From Abyssicoccus albus (GTDB taxonomy: Bacteria > Bacillota > Bacilli > Staphylococcales > Abyssicoccaceae): DNA of 64,000 nucleotides. The notes below the pieces were generated by a model, which was not told the DNA's origin, did no database searches, and saw only the letters and a program-made list of their open reading frames with translations. The position numbers were made by a program, and so were the translations under genes. Location of the stretch: positions 961,618 through 1,025,617 of the forward strand of contig NZ_RKRK01000002.1 of assembly GCF_003815035.1 (NCBI RefSeq). Direction: 5' to 3'. Positions 1 to 8,117 of the stretch are shown here, piece after piece (within the stretch, counting starts at the first letter, position 1; every line of letters starts with the position of its first letter).

Positions 1-990
1 TCCAACATACGCATTCTTCGTATATCGTGCTAAATCTTTATAATCAACCCGTCCGATAAATTTAACCTTCTGTTGTAATCCCATATCAACAACTTGTTGC
101 TTTAACTCATCCTTTAACTTACCATCTCCGATAAAGACAAGTATCCCCTCATCAACGTACGGCATTGCATTGATCAAATTATGCAATCCACGACCGGCTT
201 GAAGACCCCCTTGGTATAACAAGATCTTCTCATCTTCATCAATTCCAACTTCAGCATGGATATCAATCGCTTCTTTATCTTCAATATTGTAATACTCAGA
301 GTAATTATAGAGCGTATACGGATAGAATCCATACAGTTCCTCGTTATGTGCAGCACGCGTATGGTTTTCAACCATCATTACATCGACAAACCGTAGTAAG
401 TTAGACTCCATCACTTTAACAATATTCTTGTTATAACCTGTACGATCGGTTTGAACTTCGTGAGAGTCATAAATTAACGGTCTAGGCTTTAGTCTAAACT
501 TCGAACAAATCACCCCTTGAATTAACGTATTCAAGTCATTTGACTGATAAATATCAGCATTCATCTTATATCCAGTAAACGCCATACGAATCGAACGGTC
601 TAGATTGATGAACCACTTTCTAATGAAACGCTTCTTAAATGAGGCAACACTTGCAATAAGCAACATTAAAAATGTCGATAACAGCATGATGCTTCGGTAG
701 AACAATGCGACAGATACCACACTCGTCACGCCACCGACAACAATTAAGAATGTCGTCTTATCTTGTCTATACGCTTCTAATAACCAAGGATAGAAATTAA
801 TTCGATGCACATTGTATTCACTCTGTTGATCTTTGTTTCTTATTTCCAATGAAGGTAAATCAGGAAACTTCGGATCTTTGAGCGCTACCATATGTACATC
901 ATATCCAACTTCACTTAATGCACTACACTCTCTATGCAACCTCGCATCATTTTTGAAGTTATTCCAAACAAATTGTGTGACTTTTTTCAT
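1..990 (-). CDS. Glycosyltransferase, GT4-like, 3' end outside window
   Basis: The minus strand is open from an ATG at 990 to the window edge (330 codons, no stop), so the C-terminus is missing. The protein starts MKKVTQFVWNNFKNDARLHR, which resembles the N-terminal Rossmann half of GT-B enzymes. A hydrophobic stretch follows at about residues 85-125, unusual inside such an enzyme. The later part reads YDSHEVQTDR, then LLYQGGLQAGRGL and VFIGDGKLKDEL, the usual GT4 nucleotide-sugar half. It probably transfers a sugar to a lipid-linked glycan at the cytoplasmic membrane. GAGGGA lies just upstream; two ATG codons are adjacent (993 and 990) and the second has the better spacing. It lies beyond a terminator from wecC, so it is probably a separate transcript. 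The acceptor and donor sugars cannot be told. Confidence 0.75.
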   Translation of the reverse strand, partial: MKKVTQFVWNNFKNDARLHRECSALSEVGYDVHMVALKDPKFPDLPSLEIRNKDQQSEYNVHRINFYPWLLEAYRQDKTTFLIVVGGVTSVVSVALFYRSIMLLSTFLMLLIASVASFKKRFIRKWFINLDRSIRMAFTGYKMNADIYQSNDLNTLIQGVICSKFRLKPRPLIYDSHEVQTDRTGYNKNIVKVMESNLLRFVDVMMVENHTRAAHNEELYGFYPYTLYNYSEYYNIEDKEAIDIHAEVGIDEDEKILLYQGGLQAGRGLHNLINAMPYVDEGILVFIGDGKLKDELKQQVVDMGLQQKVKFIGRVDYKDLARYTKNAYVG

Positions 991-1072
991 CATTGTCCCT
1001 CATTTTCTGTATCGATTTCTTATAGTATACAACAGACCTGCTGTTGGTTAAATCATTTATATTATGTATATT

Positions 1073-1108
1073 AAAAGAACACACAATACATCCGATGTAT
1101 CGTGTGTT
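1073..1108 (-). terminator. Rho-independent terminator after wecC
   Basis: The arms AACACAC-ATACATC and GATGTAT-GTGTGTT form a long stem with a very short loop, followed on the minus strand by CTTTT. It lies 24 bp past the stop of the dehydrogenase gene. Confidence 0.75.
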
Positions 1109-1132
1109 ACATATTGTAGATAACTTCTTATG

Positions 1133-2392
1133 TTATTTCGTAAACTTCTGTACATTGCCAAAGTTATAATATTGCGTGTCAGTCAATTCATTTTGAACGA
1201 TATTCTTCGTATCAAAAATAATCTTATTCTTCATTGTCTTGAAGTCTTCATCTGTTAAATCTTTGAATTGTGAGTGATCACTTAAGATTAATACGAGTGA
1301 ACTATCTTCAACCGCTTTATGAACATCATGTTCAACCCAGTCAAGCTTTACATGTGGGTCATACGCAACTACATCTACATTCGGCTCTTTGCGTAATAAT
1401 TCATATATATCAAATGCTGGTGATTCACGAATATCATCGACATCCCCTTTATACGTTAATCCGAAGACCGTCACTTTATTCGTGTCTGTTTCATTCAGCA
1501 TTTCCTTCGTCTTCTCTACAACATACTCCGGCATTGAATTGTTAATTTCACGGCTTAACGCAATTAACTTCGCTTCTTCAGGCGCTTCAGCAATAATGAA
1601 GTATGGATCTACTGCTAAACAATGTCCTCCAACACCTGGACCTGGTTTATGTACGTTCACACGTGGATGCTTATTTGCCATTTCAATCACATCATGAACA
1701 TTGATATCTAATCGATTACAAATTTTTGCAAGTTCATTTGCTAAAGCAATATTTACATCACGATACGTATTTTCCATCAACTTACTCATTTCAGCAGTCT
1801 TCGCATTCGTTTCAATCATCTCACCTTGAACGAATGTTCCGTAAACTTTCTTACCCGCTTCAACACATGCAGGCGTTACACCACCGATAATACGGTTGTT
1901 ATAGATTAACTCATGCATGATTTGACCTGGTAATACACGTTCAGGACAATGTACTAAATAGATATTCTCTCCTGCAACAAACCCTTCACCTTCTAAATAA
2001 GGTTTCACGTGATCATCCATCGTACGCGGTGCAATTGTAGATTCTACAATCACTGTATCGCCATCCTTTAAGAACGGAACAATTGATTTCACACCATCCA
2101 TCACCATTGAAATATCACATGATTTATACTCATCATCCTTATTTGGAGTTGGCACAGCGATAATATAAACATCCGCTTCTTCTACTTTCGTAGATGCTTT
2201 AAAACGACCTGCTTCAAGCACTTCTTCATAAGCCTCTTGTAAACCAGGCTCTTCAATATGAATCTGTCCACCATTCAATGTATCGACAGCTTTCTGATTA
2301 ATATCTACACCTAATACGTCAACACCATGCTTTGCAAACATGATTGACGTCGGTAAACCTATATATCCTAATCCGATTGTTGTTAATTTCAT
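1133..2392 (-). CDS. wecC: UDP-N-acetyl-D-mannosamine dehydrogenase
   Basis: 419 residues, the normal length for the UDP-glucose/GDP-mannose dehydrogenase family. The N-terminus has the NAD-binding glycine motif GLGYIG (residues 8-13) followed by an acidic strand end, GVDIN. The central part has HCPERVLPG and NTYRDVNIALANE. The catalytic cysteine is in GVGGHCLAVDP, which with the PERVLPG segment favours the UDP-ManNAc (WecC/Cap5O-like) branch over UDP-glucose dehydrogenase. The C-terminal domain has FGLTYKGDVDDIRESPA. The product, UDP-ManNAcA, is a donor for acidic wall or capsule polymers. It ends a minus-strand series of glycosyltransferase genes and is followed by a strong terminator. The 148 bp upstream are very AT-rich and may hold its own promoter. 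The 2-epimerase that would supply UDP-ManNAc is not in the window. Confidence 0.88.
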   Translation of the reverse strand: MKLTTIGLGYIGLPTSIMFAKHGVDVLGVDINQKAVDTLNGGQIHIEEPGLQEAYEEVLEAGRFKASTKVEEADVYIIAVPTPNKDDEYKSCDISMVMDGVKSIVPFLKDGDTVIVESTIAPRTMDDHVKPYLEGEGFVAGENIYLVHCPERVLPGQIMHELIYNNRIIGGVTPACVEAGKKVYGTFVQGEMIETNAKTAEMSKLMENTYRDVNIALANELAKICNRLDINVHDVIEMANKHPRVNVHKPGPGVGGHCLAVDPYFIIAEAPEEAKLIALSREINNSMPEYVVEKTKEMLNETDTNKVTVFGLTYKGDVDDIRESPAFDIYELLRKEPNVDVVAYDPHVKLDWVEHDVHKAVEDSSLVLILSDHSQFKDLTDEDFKTMKNKIIFDTKNIVQNELTDTQYYNFGNVQKFTK

Positions 2393-2540
2393 TTTATTTG
2401 CTCCATTCTTTCTTAAAATATTATATATTTTTTCGCAATTATTTAATTGATAAATTAATTACTACTTAAGTTTTATTGTAATGATTTATACTATTATAAC
2501 TAAATATTATCATACCCACAATTAATATATTTAAATCAAT

Positions 2541-4733
2541 TTATTTTGACCTCATCTTTATTTTTTGAATACGTTGATCATTCATTTCGTCTAACGGACT
2601 ACCTTGTTCTACAAATGCAATGATTTTTGTGTTTGAATTTAAATAGTCACTAAGTTTACTCGGTAAATAAGGGTTTTTATCATAAAAGTCAGATGTAAGT
2701 GTATCCGTTAAGATTAATCGATTAAATTGTTTTAAAAGTGATAAAAAGTCAAAATAATTTTTATAAGAATATATACTTATAAGCATACCGTTGATATTTT
2801 CTTCGTCTAAACTATGAAGTTCTGATTGATTTGTAAATACATGTAGCTTAATTTTTTTATTAATATTCAAATACGCTCTATGTTCATAAATGTTATTAAT
2901 TAATTGCTCTAATGATCTATTTTTGTAAAACGCCCCGAAATAAGCAATATGCTCATAATCATTGTCCAATGGGAAATGTATATCACTCACTGAGTACAAC
3001 TCTTTTTCGGTGATTGGCTGCCCTTGAACTATAGATTTTTGTTCGATTTTATGTCTTAGATCACTTTCCTTAATCCTATTTAGCATTAATTCTTTCTGAT
3101 TAATATTCGTAAAGACTAATTGATCTGCATAAATAAATGCGATCAGTTCTGCAAGATTAAACATATTATCATCAATATAGCTTGTCCAAGAACGAGGTAC
3201 ATTTTTTTTGAGAGATTTTATGAAGTTTTGATTTGTCACTTTTGAATACCTTATATGATGCTCGGTATCATATAAACTTGGATCCGAAAATTCTGCGCTC
3301 CATATGATATTTTTTTGTTGCTCTTTTAATATGTATGCTAGAAAATGACTTGCAGGCCAGAGAATTCTTGAGTAGATCTTTTTATATTTCTTTTTATTTT
3401 GTTTCACTTTAGCCAAGCCTCGATTGACAAACCCTTCAATATCATCCCATTGTCTGAATGAAGTAGAACCTTCTAAGATCATGTGATTTGCAATATAGGG
3501 TCTTGCAATTTTATTCAAGTTAAAGTCAATATCACGTACTTTATACATGTCATGACTTATGACATCAACGATTTCTTTTCGTTCACGTATTCTCTTGGCA
3601 AGAACAATTCCACTTGTATCAACAAATGGAGGAAAACAATATCCTATGTACAAAGTATTTGCTAAACCTTTATTAATATATTCAAATGGCAAATACTCTT
3701 GTTTTAAGTCTTCAACATCAGTAATAACCCGATGTTTGTCTTCTGGATTCTCTTTTAGGTAGACATTAATAAATGAAGCTTGTGCATTCATACGGTTTTT
3801 GATGAAATATCTTAAATCGGTATCATCTATTATGTTCAATAATTTACCAAGTCTATGGATCACCATTCGGCGTTCTGTTACATTAAATTCAAAAGATAAT
3901 TCTCTCCTACTCACTGAATGGTCCTGGATCACTCGATAATAAATTAGGTCATCTGATCGGTTACAAATATATAATGTCGGCTTATTTTTGACAACAAGCT
4001 CCATCATAAATACAACATCTTCACCGCTATTTAGTTCATCATGAAATCTTAATTTAGAAGATTTTATCATTGATAATGGAATAATCTTTGCGCCATTCAT
4101 AGACAATACTTTTGATAATGATAAATAATCTGTAGTCTTTTGACCTACGAATCGCTGAATATCTTTTTGGATGACATTTTGGCCTTCATCGTTGTTTAAT
4201 CTATACATTAATCTATTTTGTTGCTCAACGTTATATATATGAGTAATAATGATTGTATCATCATTGCATTTATTAATTAATTCTAATGATCTTTTTATAT
4301 AATTCCGATGAATGAAATCATCACAATCTAGAAATGACACATGAGAATAATGAGCATAATCAATACCAACATTCCGCGCAGTTGATGCACCAGGATTGCT
4401 GAATAACACCTTGTATCTCGTTGCTAAATTGCCGTCTTGCTGGCACTTTGTGCGAATGAATTCTTCATCTTCATCTACAGAATACTGATCACCATTTAAA
4501 ATAAATATGACTTCGACATTTTGAGACTGTATTTGTTGTTCGATTAAACAATCAATCAGACCATCCAATAACCCTATGCCTTTATAGACTGGAATAATTA
4601 GAGATAATCCTTTAGGTAATTTCTTTTGGTCTATTGATAAGAATTCATCATTATTGATATCTTCTAGATTCTCATCTCTCGATAGTCTTTCTAAAGCTTC
4701 ATTGACCTCATTCAATCTTTTTCTGTAATTCAT
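2541..4733 (-). CDS. Bifunctional-type glycosyltransferase: GT2 domain fused to GT4-like domain
   Basis: 730 residues. Residues ~40-300 form a GT2 (GT-A) domain: LSLIIPVYKGIG, then STARNVG and the metal-binding SFLDCDDFI. Residues ~365-720 form a GT-B-like domain beginning YIGYCFPPFVDTSG, with WSAEFSDPS in the middle and a late PYLPSKLSDYL, the type of motif that contacts the donor nucleotide in GT4 enzymes. The two halves could add two successive sugars. A second protein with the same architecture is encoded at 8118-10490; the C-terminal halves match closely in layout (FPPxxDTSG, xxFSDP, NPYLPSKLSDY). RBS AAGGTGA precedes the ATG. It lies 4 bp from the small coiled-coil gene upstream, so translation is probably coupled. 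The polymer is inferred from context, not from the protein itself. Confidence 0.75.
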   Translation of the reverse strand: MNYRKRLNEVNEALERLSRDENLEDINNDEFLSIDQKKLPKGLSLIIPVYKGIGLLDGLIDCLIEQQIQSQNVEVIFILNGDQYSVDEDEEFIRTKCQQDGNLATRYKVLFSNPGASTARNVGIDYAHYSHVSFLDCDDFIHRNYIKRSLELINKCNDDTIIITHIYNVEQQNRLMYRLNNDEGQNVIQKDIQRFVGQKTTDYLSLSKVLSMNGAKIIPLSMIKSSKLRFHDELNSGEDVVFMMELVVKNKPTLYICNRSDDLIYYRVIQDHSVSRRELSFEFNVTERRMVIHRLGKLLNIIDDTDLRYFIKNRMNAQASFINVYLKENPEDKHRVITDVEDLKQEYLPFEYINKGLANTLYIGYCFPPFVDTSGIVLAKRIRERKEIVDVISHDMYKVRDIDFNLNKIARPYIANHMILEGSTSFRQWDDIEGFVNRGLAKVKQNKKKYKKIYSRILWPASHFLAYILKEQQKNIIWSAEFSDPSLYDTEHHIRYSKVTNQNFIKSLKKNVPRSWTSYIDDNMFNLAELIAFIYADQLVFTNINQKELMLNRIKESDLRHKIEQKSIVQGQPITEKELYSVSDIHFPLDNDYEHIAYFGAFYKNRSLEQLINNIYEHRAYLNINKKIKLHVFTNQSELHSLDEENINGMLISIYSYKNYFDFLSLLKQFNRLILTDTLTSDFYDKNPYLPSKLSDYLNSNTKIIAFVEQGSPLDEMNDQRIQKIKMRSK

Positions 4734-4737
4734 AACT

Positions 4738-4968
4738 TCACCTTTTAATTTTTCTCAAAATTTTACCTAACACTCGTTTAACTTTGAGCCAAACTCTAAC
4801 CATTAGATCCTTCTTTATTTTGTTATTTTCTTTTTCAAATTTTATTGCCTTATTTTTATAAAACTCATTCTTCTCTTTCAATTCAATAATTTCCTGTAAA
4901 TATTCTTTCTCTAACATAAGGTACTTTGCTTTTTCATCAACATCATTACGATTCAAATCTTCAACCAT
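4738..4968 (-). CDS. Small coiled-coil protein with basic C-terminus, unknown function
   Basis: 76 residues, ATG preceded by the strong RBS GGGGGGATGAT. Residues ~8-52 are rich in E, K and L with heptad spacing, indicating a coiled coil. The last ~20 residues are strongly basic and amphipathic (KRVLGKILRKIKR), suggesting contact with the inner membrane face or with acidic lipid. It sits 4 bp before the GT2-GT4 fusion gene. A larger coiled-coil gene holds the same place before the second fusion gene (10503-11204). It may be an assembly or membrane-docking partner of the glycosyltransferase; that is inference from position only. I do not recognise the family. Confidence 0.6.
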   Translation of the reverse strand: MVEDLNRNDVDEKAKYLMLEKEYLQEIIELKEKNEFYKNKAIKFEKENNKIKKDLMVRVWLKVKRVLGKILRKIKR

Positions 4969-4996
4969 ATCATCCCCCCTAAATTCTATTAATCTA

Positions 4997-5935
4997 TTAA
5001 AGGTGAATCACATCAAGCTGTAATAAGACAGTTATAAACGTTAATATAACAAAAAAAAATATTTGCACTGCATTGAACAAAGAATTCTTGTTAAAACTTT
5101 TATCAATTTTTACAGGTTCGTCTATTTGACCATCTGTCATCGCTTTTTTATACCTTAATTGTTTCTCTTTCGGGTTGTTATTATAACCTCTAACAAAGCG
5201 CGCATATAATCCAATCACAGGCGTGCAGTCACCATAATCTCTTAACTCTCCATAATGGAGCCATAATGCTTTATTACACATTTTTTTAATTTGACCAATC
5301 GAATGACTGACGAAAAATATTGTCTTACCTTCTTTTTGGAATTCTTTCATTCGCTCAATACACTTATTACTAAACGTATCATCACCTACTGATAACGCCT
5401 CATCTACAATTAATACATCAGGATCAGTATGAACAGCAATCGCAAAGCCTAAGCGTGACCTCATTCCGCTAGAATAAGACTTAATCGGTTGATATATAAA
5501 ATCGCCAAGTTCTGAGAAATTTACGATATCTTCATATCGATCTTTAATCTCATCTTCAGTTAAACCATGCATCAAGCATTTCATATAAATATTTTCTTCA
5601 CCAGTCAATTCATTATTCAACCCCGCTGAGATCGCGATTAAGGAACTCTTGCCGTTGATTTGAATATCACCTGTCGTCGGCTGCGTTGCTTCTGCTAGTA
5701 AGTTTGATAATGTAGACTTACCCGCACCATTTAAACCAACCACACCTACGCTATCACCTGGCTCAACTTTGAATGAAATATTCCGCAGCGCATAATATAC
5801 CTTTTCTTCTTCACTTTGCCAAAACTTAAAAAAAGATTTCGTCTTATCACTTTTTGATTGGTTCACAGGAAACGTTTTACTCACATTATCTACAACCACT
5901 TTGTATTGGTTATTTATTGAATTATTTGTGCTCAT
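4997..5935 (-). CDS. tagH: Teichoic-acid-type polysaccharide ABC exporter, ATP-binding subunit
   Basis: 312 residues from the ATG at 5935, chosen because GGAGTAAGGAAA lies immediately upstream; a longer in-frame extension to 6040 lacks an RBS. Walker A is GLNGAGKST (residues 67-75), the ABC signature is SYSSGMRSRLG, and Walker B is DVLIVDEAL followed by the H-loop FVSHS. The sequence around YYALRNISFKVEPGDSVGVV matches the TagH/RfbE exporter group. A C-terminal hydrophobic helix (about the last 25 residues) is a membrane anchor, shorter than the large extracytoplasmic tail of Bacillus TagH. It should pair with TagG (13944-14753) to flip the finished glycolipid. Normally tagG and tagH adjoin; here about 8 kb of glycosyltransferase and acyltransferase genes separate them. 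Confidence 0.9.
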   Translation of the reverse strand: MSTNNSINNQYKVVVDNVSKTFPVNQSKSDKTKSFFKFWQSEEEKVYYALRNISFKVEPGDSVGVVGLNGAGKSTLSNLLAEATQPTTGDIQINGKSSLIAISAGLNNELTGEENIYMKCLMHGLTEDEIKDRYEDIVNFSELGDFIYQPIKSYSSGMRSRLGFAIAVHTDPDVLIVDEALSVGDDTFSNKCIERMKEFQKEGKTIFFVSHSIGQIKKMCNKALWLHYGELRDYGDCTPVIGLYARFVRGYNNNPKEKQLRYKKAMTDGQIDEPVKIDKSFNKNSLFNAVQIFFFVILTFITVLLQLDVIHL

Positions 5936-6100
5936 TTTCCTTACTCCTACCCATTGAATAATAATCAATAGTTTATCACGACTTATTTTATTATACCAAT
6001 TAAACTGCAATTCATATATAAATTTAAATAATGCATTCAAAATTATAACTAAATCATGTATACTTTAGTTATTTGTAAAATATATTTGAGGATGATTTTA

Positions 6101-8071
6101 ATGAAAGAAACAATACAAATCGAGAAAAAATATAGACCTGAAATAGAAGGATTAAGAATTATAGCTGCATTGCTTGTTGCTATTTATCATATATGGTTAT
6201 CTAGAGTTTCAGGAGGAGTAGATGTTTTCTTTATTATTTCTGGGTTTCTTATTACTACATCTATAGTCTCAAAAATTAATAAATTTGGTGAATTCGATGG
6301 TAAACAATATTTTTCAAATTTATTTAAAAGGTTATTCCCAGGGTTAGCTACAATAGTTATAACAACTATCATTTTATCTATCATTTTATTACCTGATTTT
6401 TTAATCAAACAAACCATGAAAGAAGCTATAAGCACATTGTTATTTTTTGAAAATTGGCAATTAGCACTAAGTAATACAGATTACCTTGATTCGGAACAAG
6501 TAAAAACCCCATTTGAACATTTTTGGGCGATGTCAATTCAAGGTCAATTCTATGTCTTTTGGTTCTTTTTATTTACTATTTTACTTTTTACATATAATAA
6601 ATATAAATATAATTTTGTTAAAGTATTAAATATAGTATTAATATCTATTTTTATTTTGTCACTTTGCTTTTCAATATATCAAACGTCTGTAAATCAGCCG
6701 GTAGCATATTTCAATCCATTCGCTAGGGTTTGGCAATTTGCATTAGGCGGATTACTATGTGTGAATTTATCTAAAATTAATATACATAATTACTTCGGGA
6801 ATATTTTAGGTTGGATTGGACTACTAGGTATTATTAGTACAGGTATAATATTTGAAGTATCATCAAAATTTCCTGGATATATTGCACTATTCCCAATGAT
6901 TTGTACAACTTTTATTTTAATATCAGGAAATAAATACAGTAGATTTGGAGTCGAAAATCTACTGAGTCATCCTATAATGGTTAAATTAGGTGGTATTTCC
7001 TTTGGTATATACTTATGGCACTGGGTAATTCTTTCTTTTTACCATTATAAAATGGGAAATAATGTTCCTATTTTACATGGTTTTATCATCATATTTTTAT
7101 CAATAATACTGAGCTATTATATGACTAAATATATTGAAAAACCTATTAGAAATAGAAATTCTATTAATGGTAAGAAAAATCTCATTATTTTATTTATTAT
7201 AACAATAATATCAATGATAATATTTTTAATATTTTCATACTTTAAATTAAACGAAAATCACACAAATAAAAATGATAATTATCTTGGTGCAAAGTCAGTT
7301 TTAACTGATACCTATAAAAGTTATGACGATTTTATTCCTAACCTAGCAAAAGCCCCCAATGATAGACCTGTTAGTTATTTTGATGGTGTAAACCAAAATG
7401 TAGATGCAGCTGAAGTGTTAATAGGTGAATATGGAGATACTAAAACATATAAATATACTGTAGTTCTTGCAGGTGCTTCGCACACAGCTCATCACCTAGG
7501 TGCAATTAAATCATTTGCAAAAAGTGAAAATATTAGGCTCATAAATATCACTAAATCAGGATGTCGTCTAACTTCAGAACAAGATGAAGATCCAACATGT
7601 AATGTTTGGAAAAAAGATGCCTTTAATAAAATTATTGAATACAATCCAGATTTAGTTGTTACATTAGGTACTGTTACAAAGAATGATAACAGTGATTATA
7701 TTTCAGAAGGAATGATTGATTACTTTAAAAAGTTCGATGAAAAAAATATTGATATTTTAGCTACAAGAGATACACCTAGATTCAAATTTAGTATACCAGA
7801 AATGATAGAAAAAAATGGTATAGAACAAACAAAAGAAGCAATGAACAAGTATCCATCATTATCTGACACTCCACCATGGAAACAACACGTTAACATTCCA
7901 CACAATGTTCATTTTGTTGATTATACACAATACTTTATGATTAACAATAAATATTCACCAATTATTGGGGGAATTATTATTTATCATGATAAAGCTCATA
8001 TTTCAAACACATATTCTGAATCTATGGGCCCTATATTTAAAAAAGATATTATGAAATTATTGGAACAATAA
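6101..8071 (+). CDS. OafA/YrhL-type membrane O-acyltransferase with SGNH-like C-terminal domain
   Basis: 656 residues from the ATG at 6101, which follows GAGGATGATTTTA. The N-terminal ~380 residues are an acyltransferase-3 domain: YRPEIEGLRIIAALLV, then FFIISGFLI, and about ten membrane helices, including LGGISFGIYLWHW. The C-terminal ~230 residues form an extracytoplasmic SGNH-hydrolase-like domain with block I as LAGASHTAHH (the usual form is GDSHxxH, so the Asp is Ala here). Such proteins O-acetylate surface polysaccharides, peptidoglycan or teichoic acids. It is the only plus-strand gene between 1 and 14.8 kb, splits the export locus, diverges from tagH, and is visibly more AT-rich than its neighbours. 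This suggests separate acquisition, with acylation of the locus's polymer as the likely role. Confidence 0.85.
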   Translation: MKETIQIEKKYRPEIEGLRIIAALLVAIYHIWLSRVSGGVDVFFIISGFLITTSIVSKINKFGEFDGKQYFSNLFKRLFPGLATIVITTIILSIILLPDFLIKQTMKEAISTLLFFENWQLALSNTDYLDSEQVKTPFEHFWAMSIQGQFYVFWFFLFTILLFTYNKYKYNFVKVLNIVLISIFILSLCFSIYQTSVNQPVAYFNPFARVWQFALGGLLCVNLSKINIHNYFGNILGWIGLLGIISTGIIFEVSSKFPGYIALFPMICTTFILISGNKYSRFGVENLLSHPIMVKLGGISFGIYLWHWVILSFYHYKMGNNVPILHGFIIIFLSIILSYYMTKYIEKPIRNRNSINGKKNLIILFIITIISMIIFLIFSYFKLNENHTNKNDNYLGAKSVLTDTYKSYDDFIPNLAKAPNDRPVSYFDGVNQNVDAAEVLIGEYGDTKTYKYTVVLAGASHTAHHLGAIKSFAKSENIRLINITKSGCRLTSEQDEDPTCNVWKKDAFNKIIEYNPDLVVTLGTVTKNDNSDYISEGMIDYFKKFDEKNIDILATRDTPRFKFSIPEMIEKNGIEQTKEAMNKYPSLSDTPPWKQHVNIPHNVHFVDYTQYFMINNKYSPIIGGIIIYHDKAHISNTYSESMGPIFKKDIMKLLEQ

Positions 8072-8116
8072 AAAACACCATGAAAGATAATTTGATTTAT
8101 CTTTCATGGTGTTTTC
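8072..8116. terminator. Bidirectional terminator between convergent genes
   Basis: AAAACACCATGAAAGAT and its complement ATCTTTCATGGTGTTTT form a near-perfect 17-bp stem with A-rich and T-rich flanks on both sides. It fills the whole gap between the acyltransferase and the convergent glycosyltransferase gene. Confidence 0.85.
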
Positions 8117-8117
8117 T

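Noticed and set aside
1270..1697. Plus-strand frames inside wecC
   Set aside because: They are antisense to a full-length conserved gene and have no RBS.
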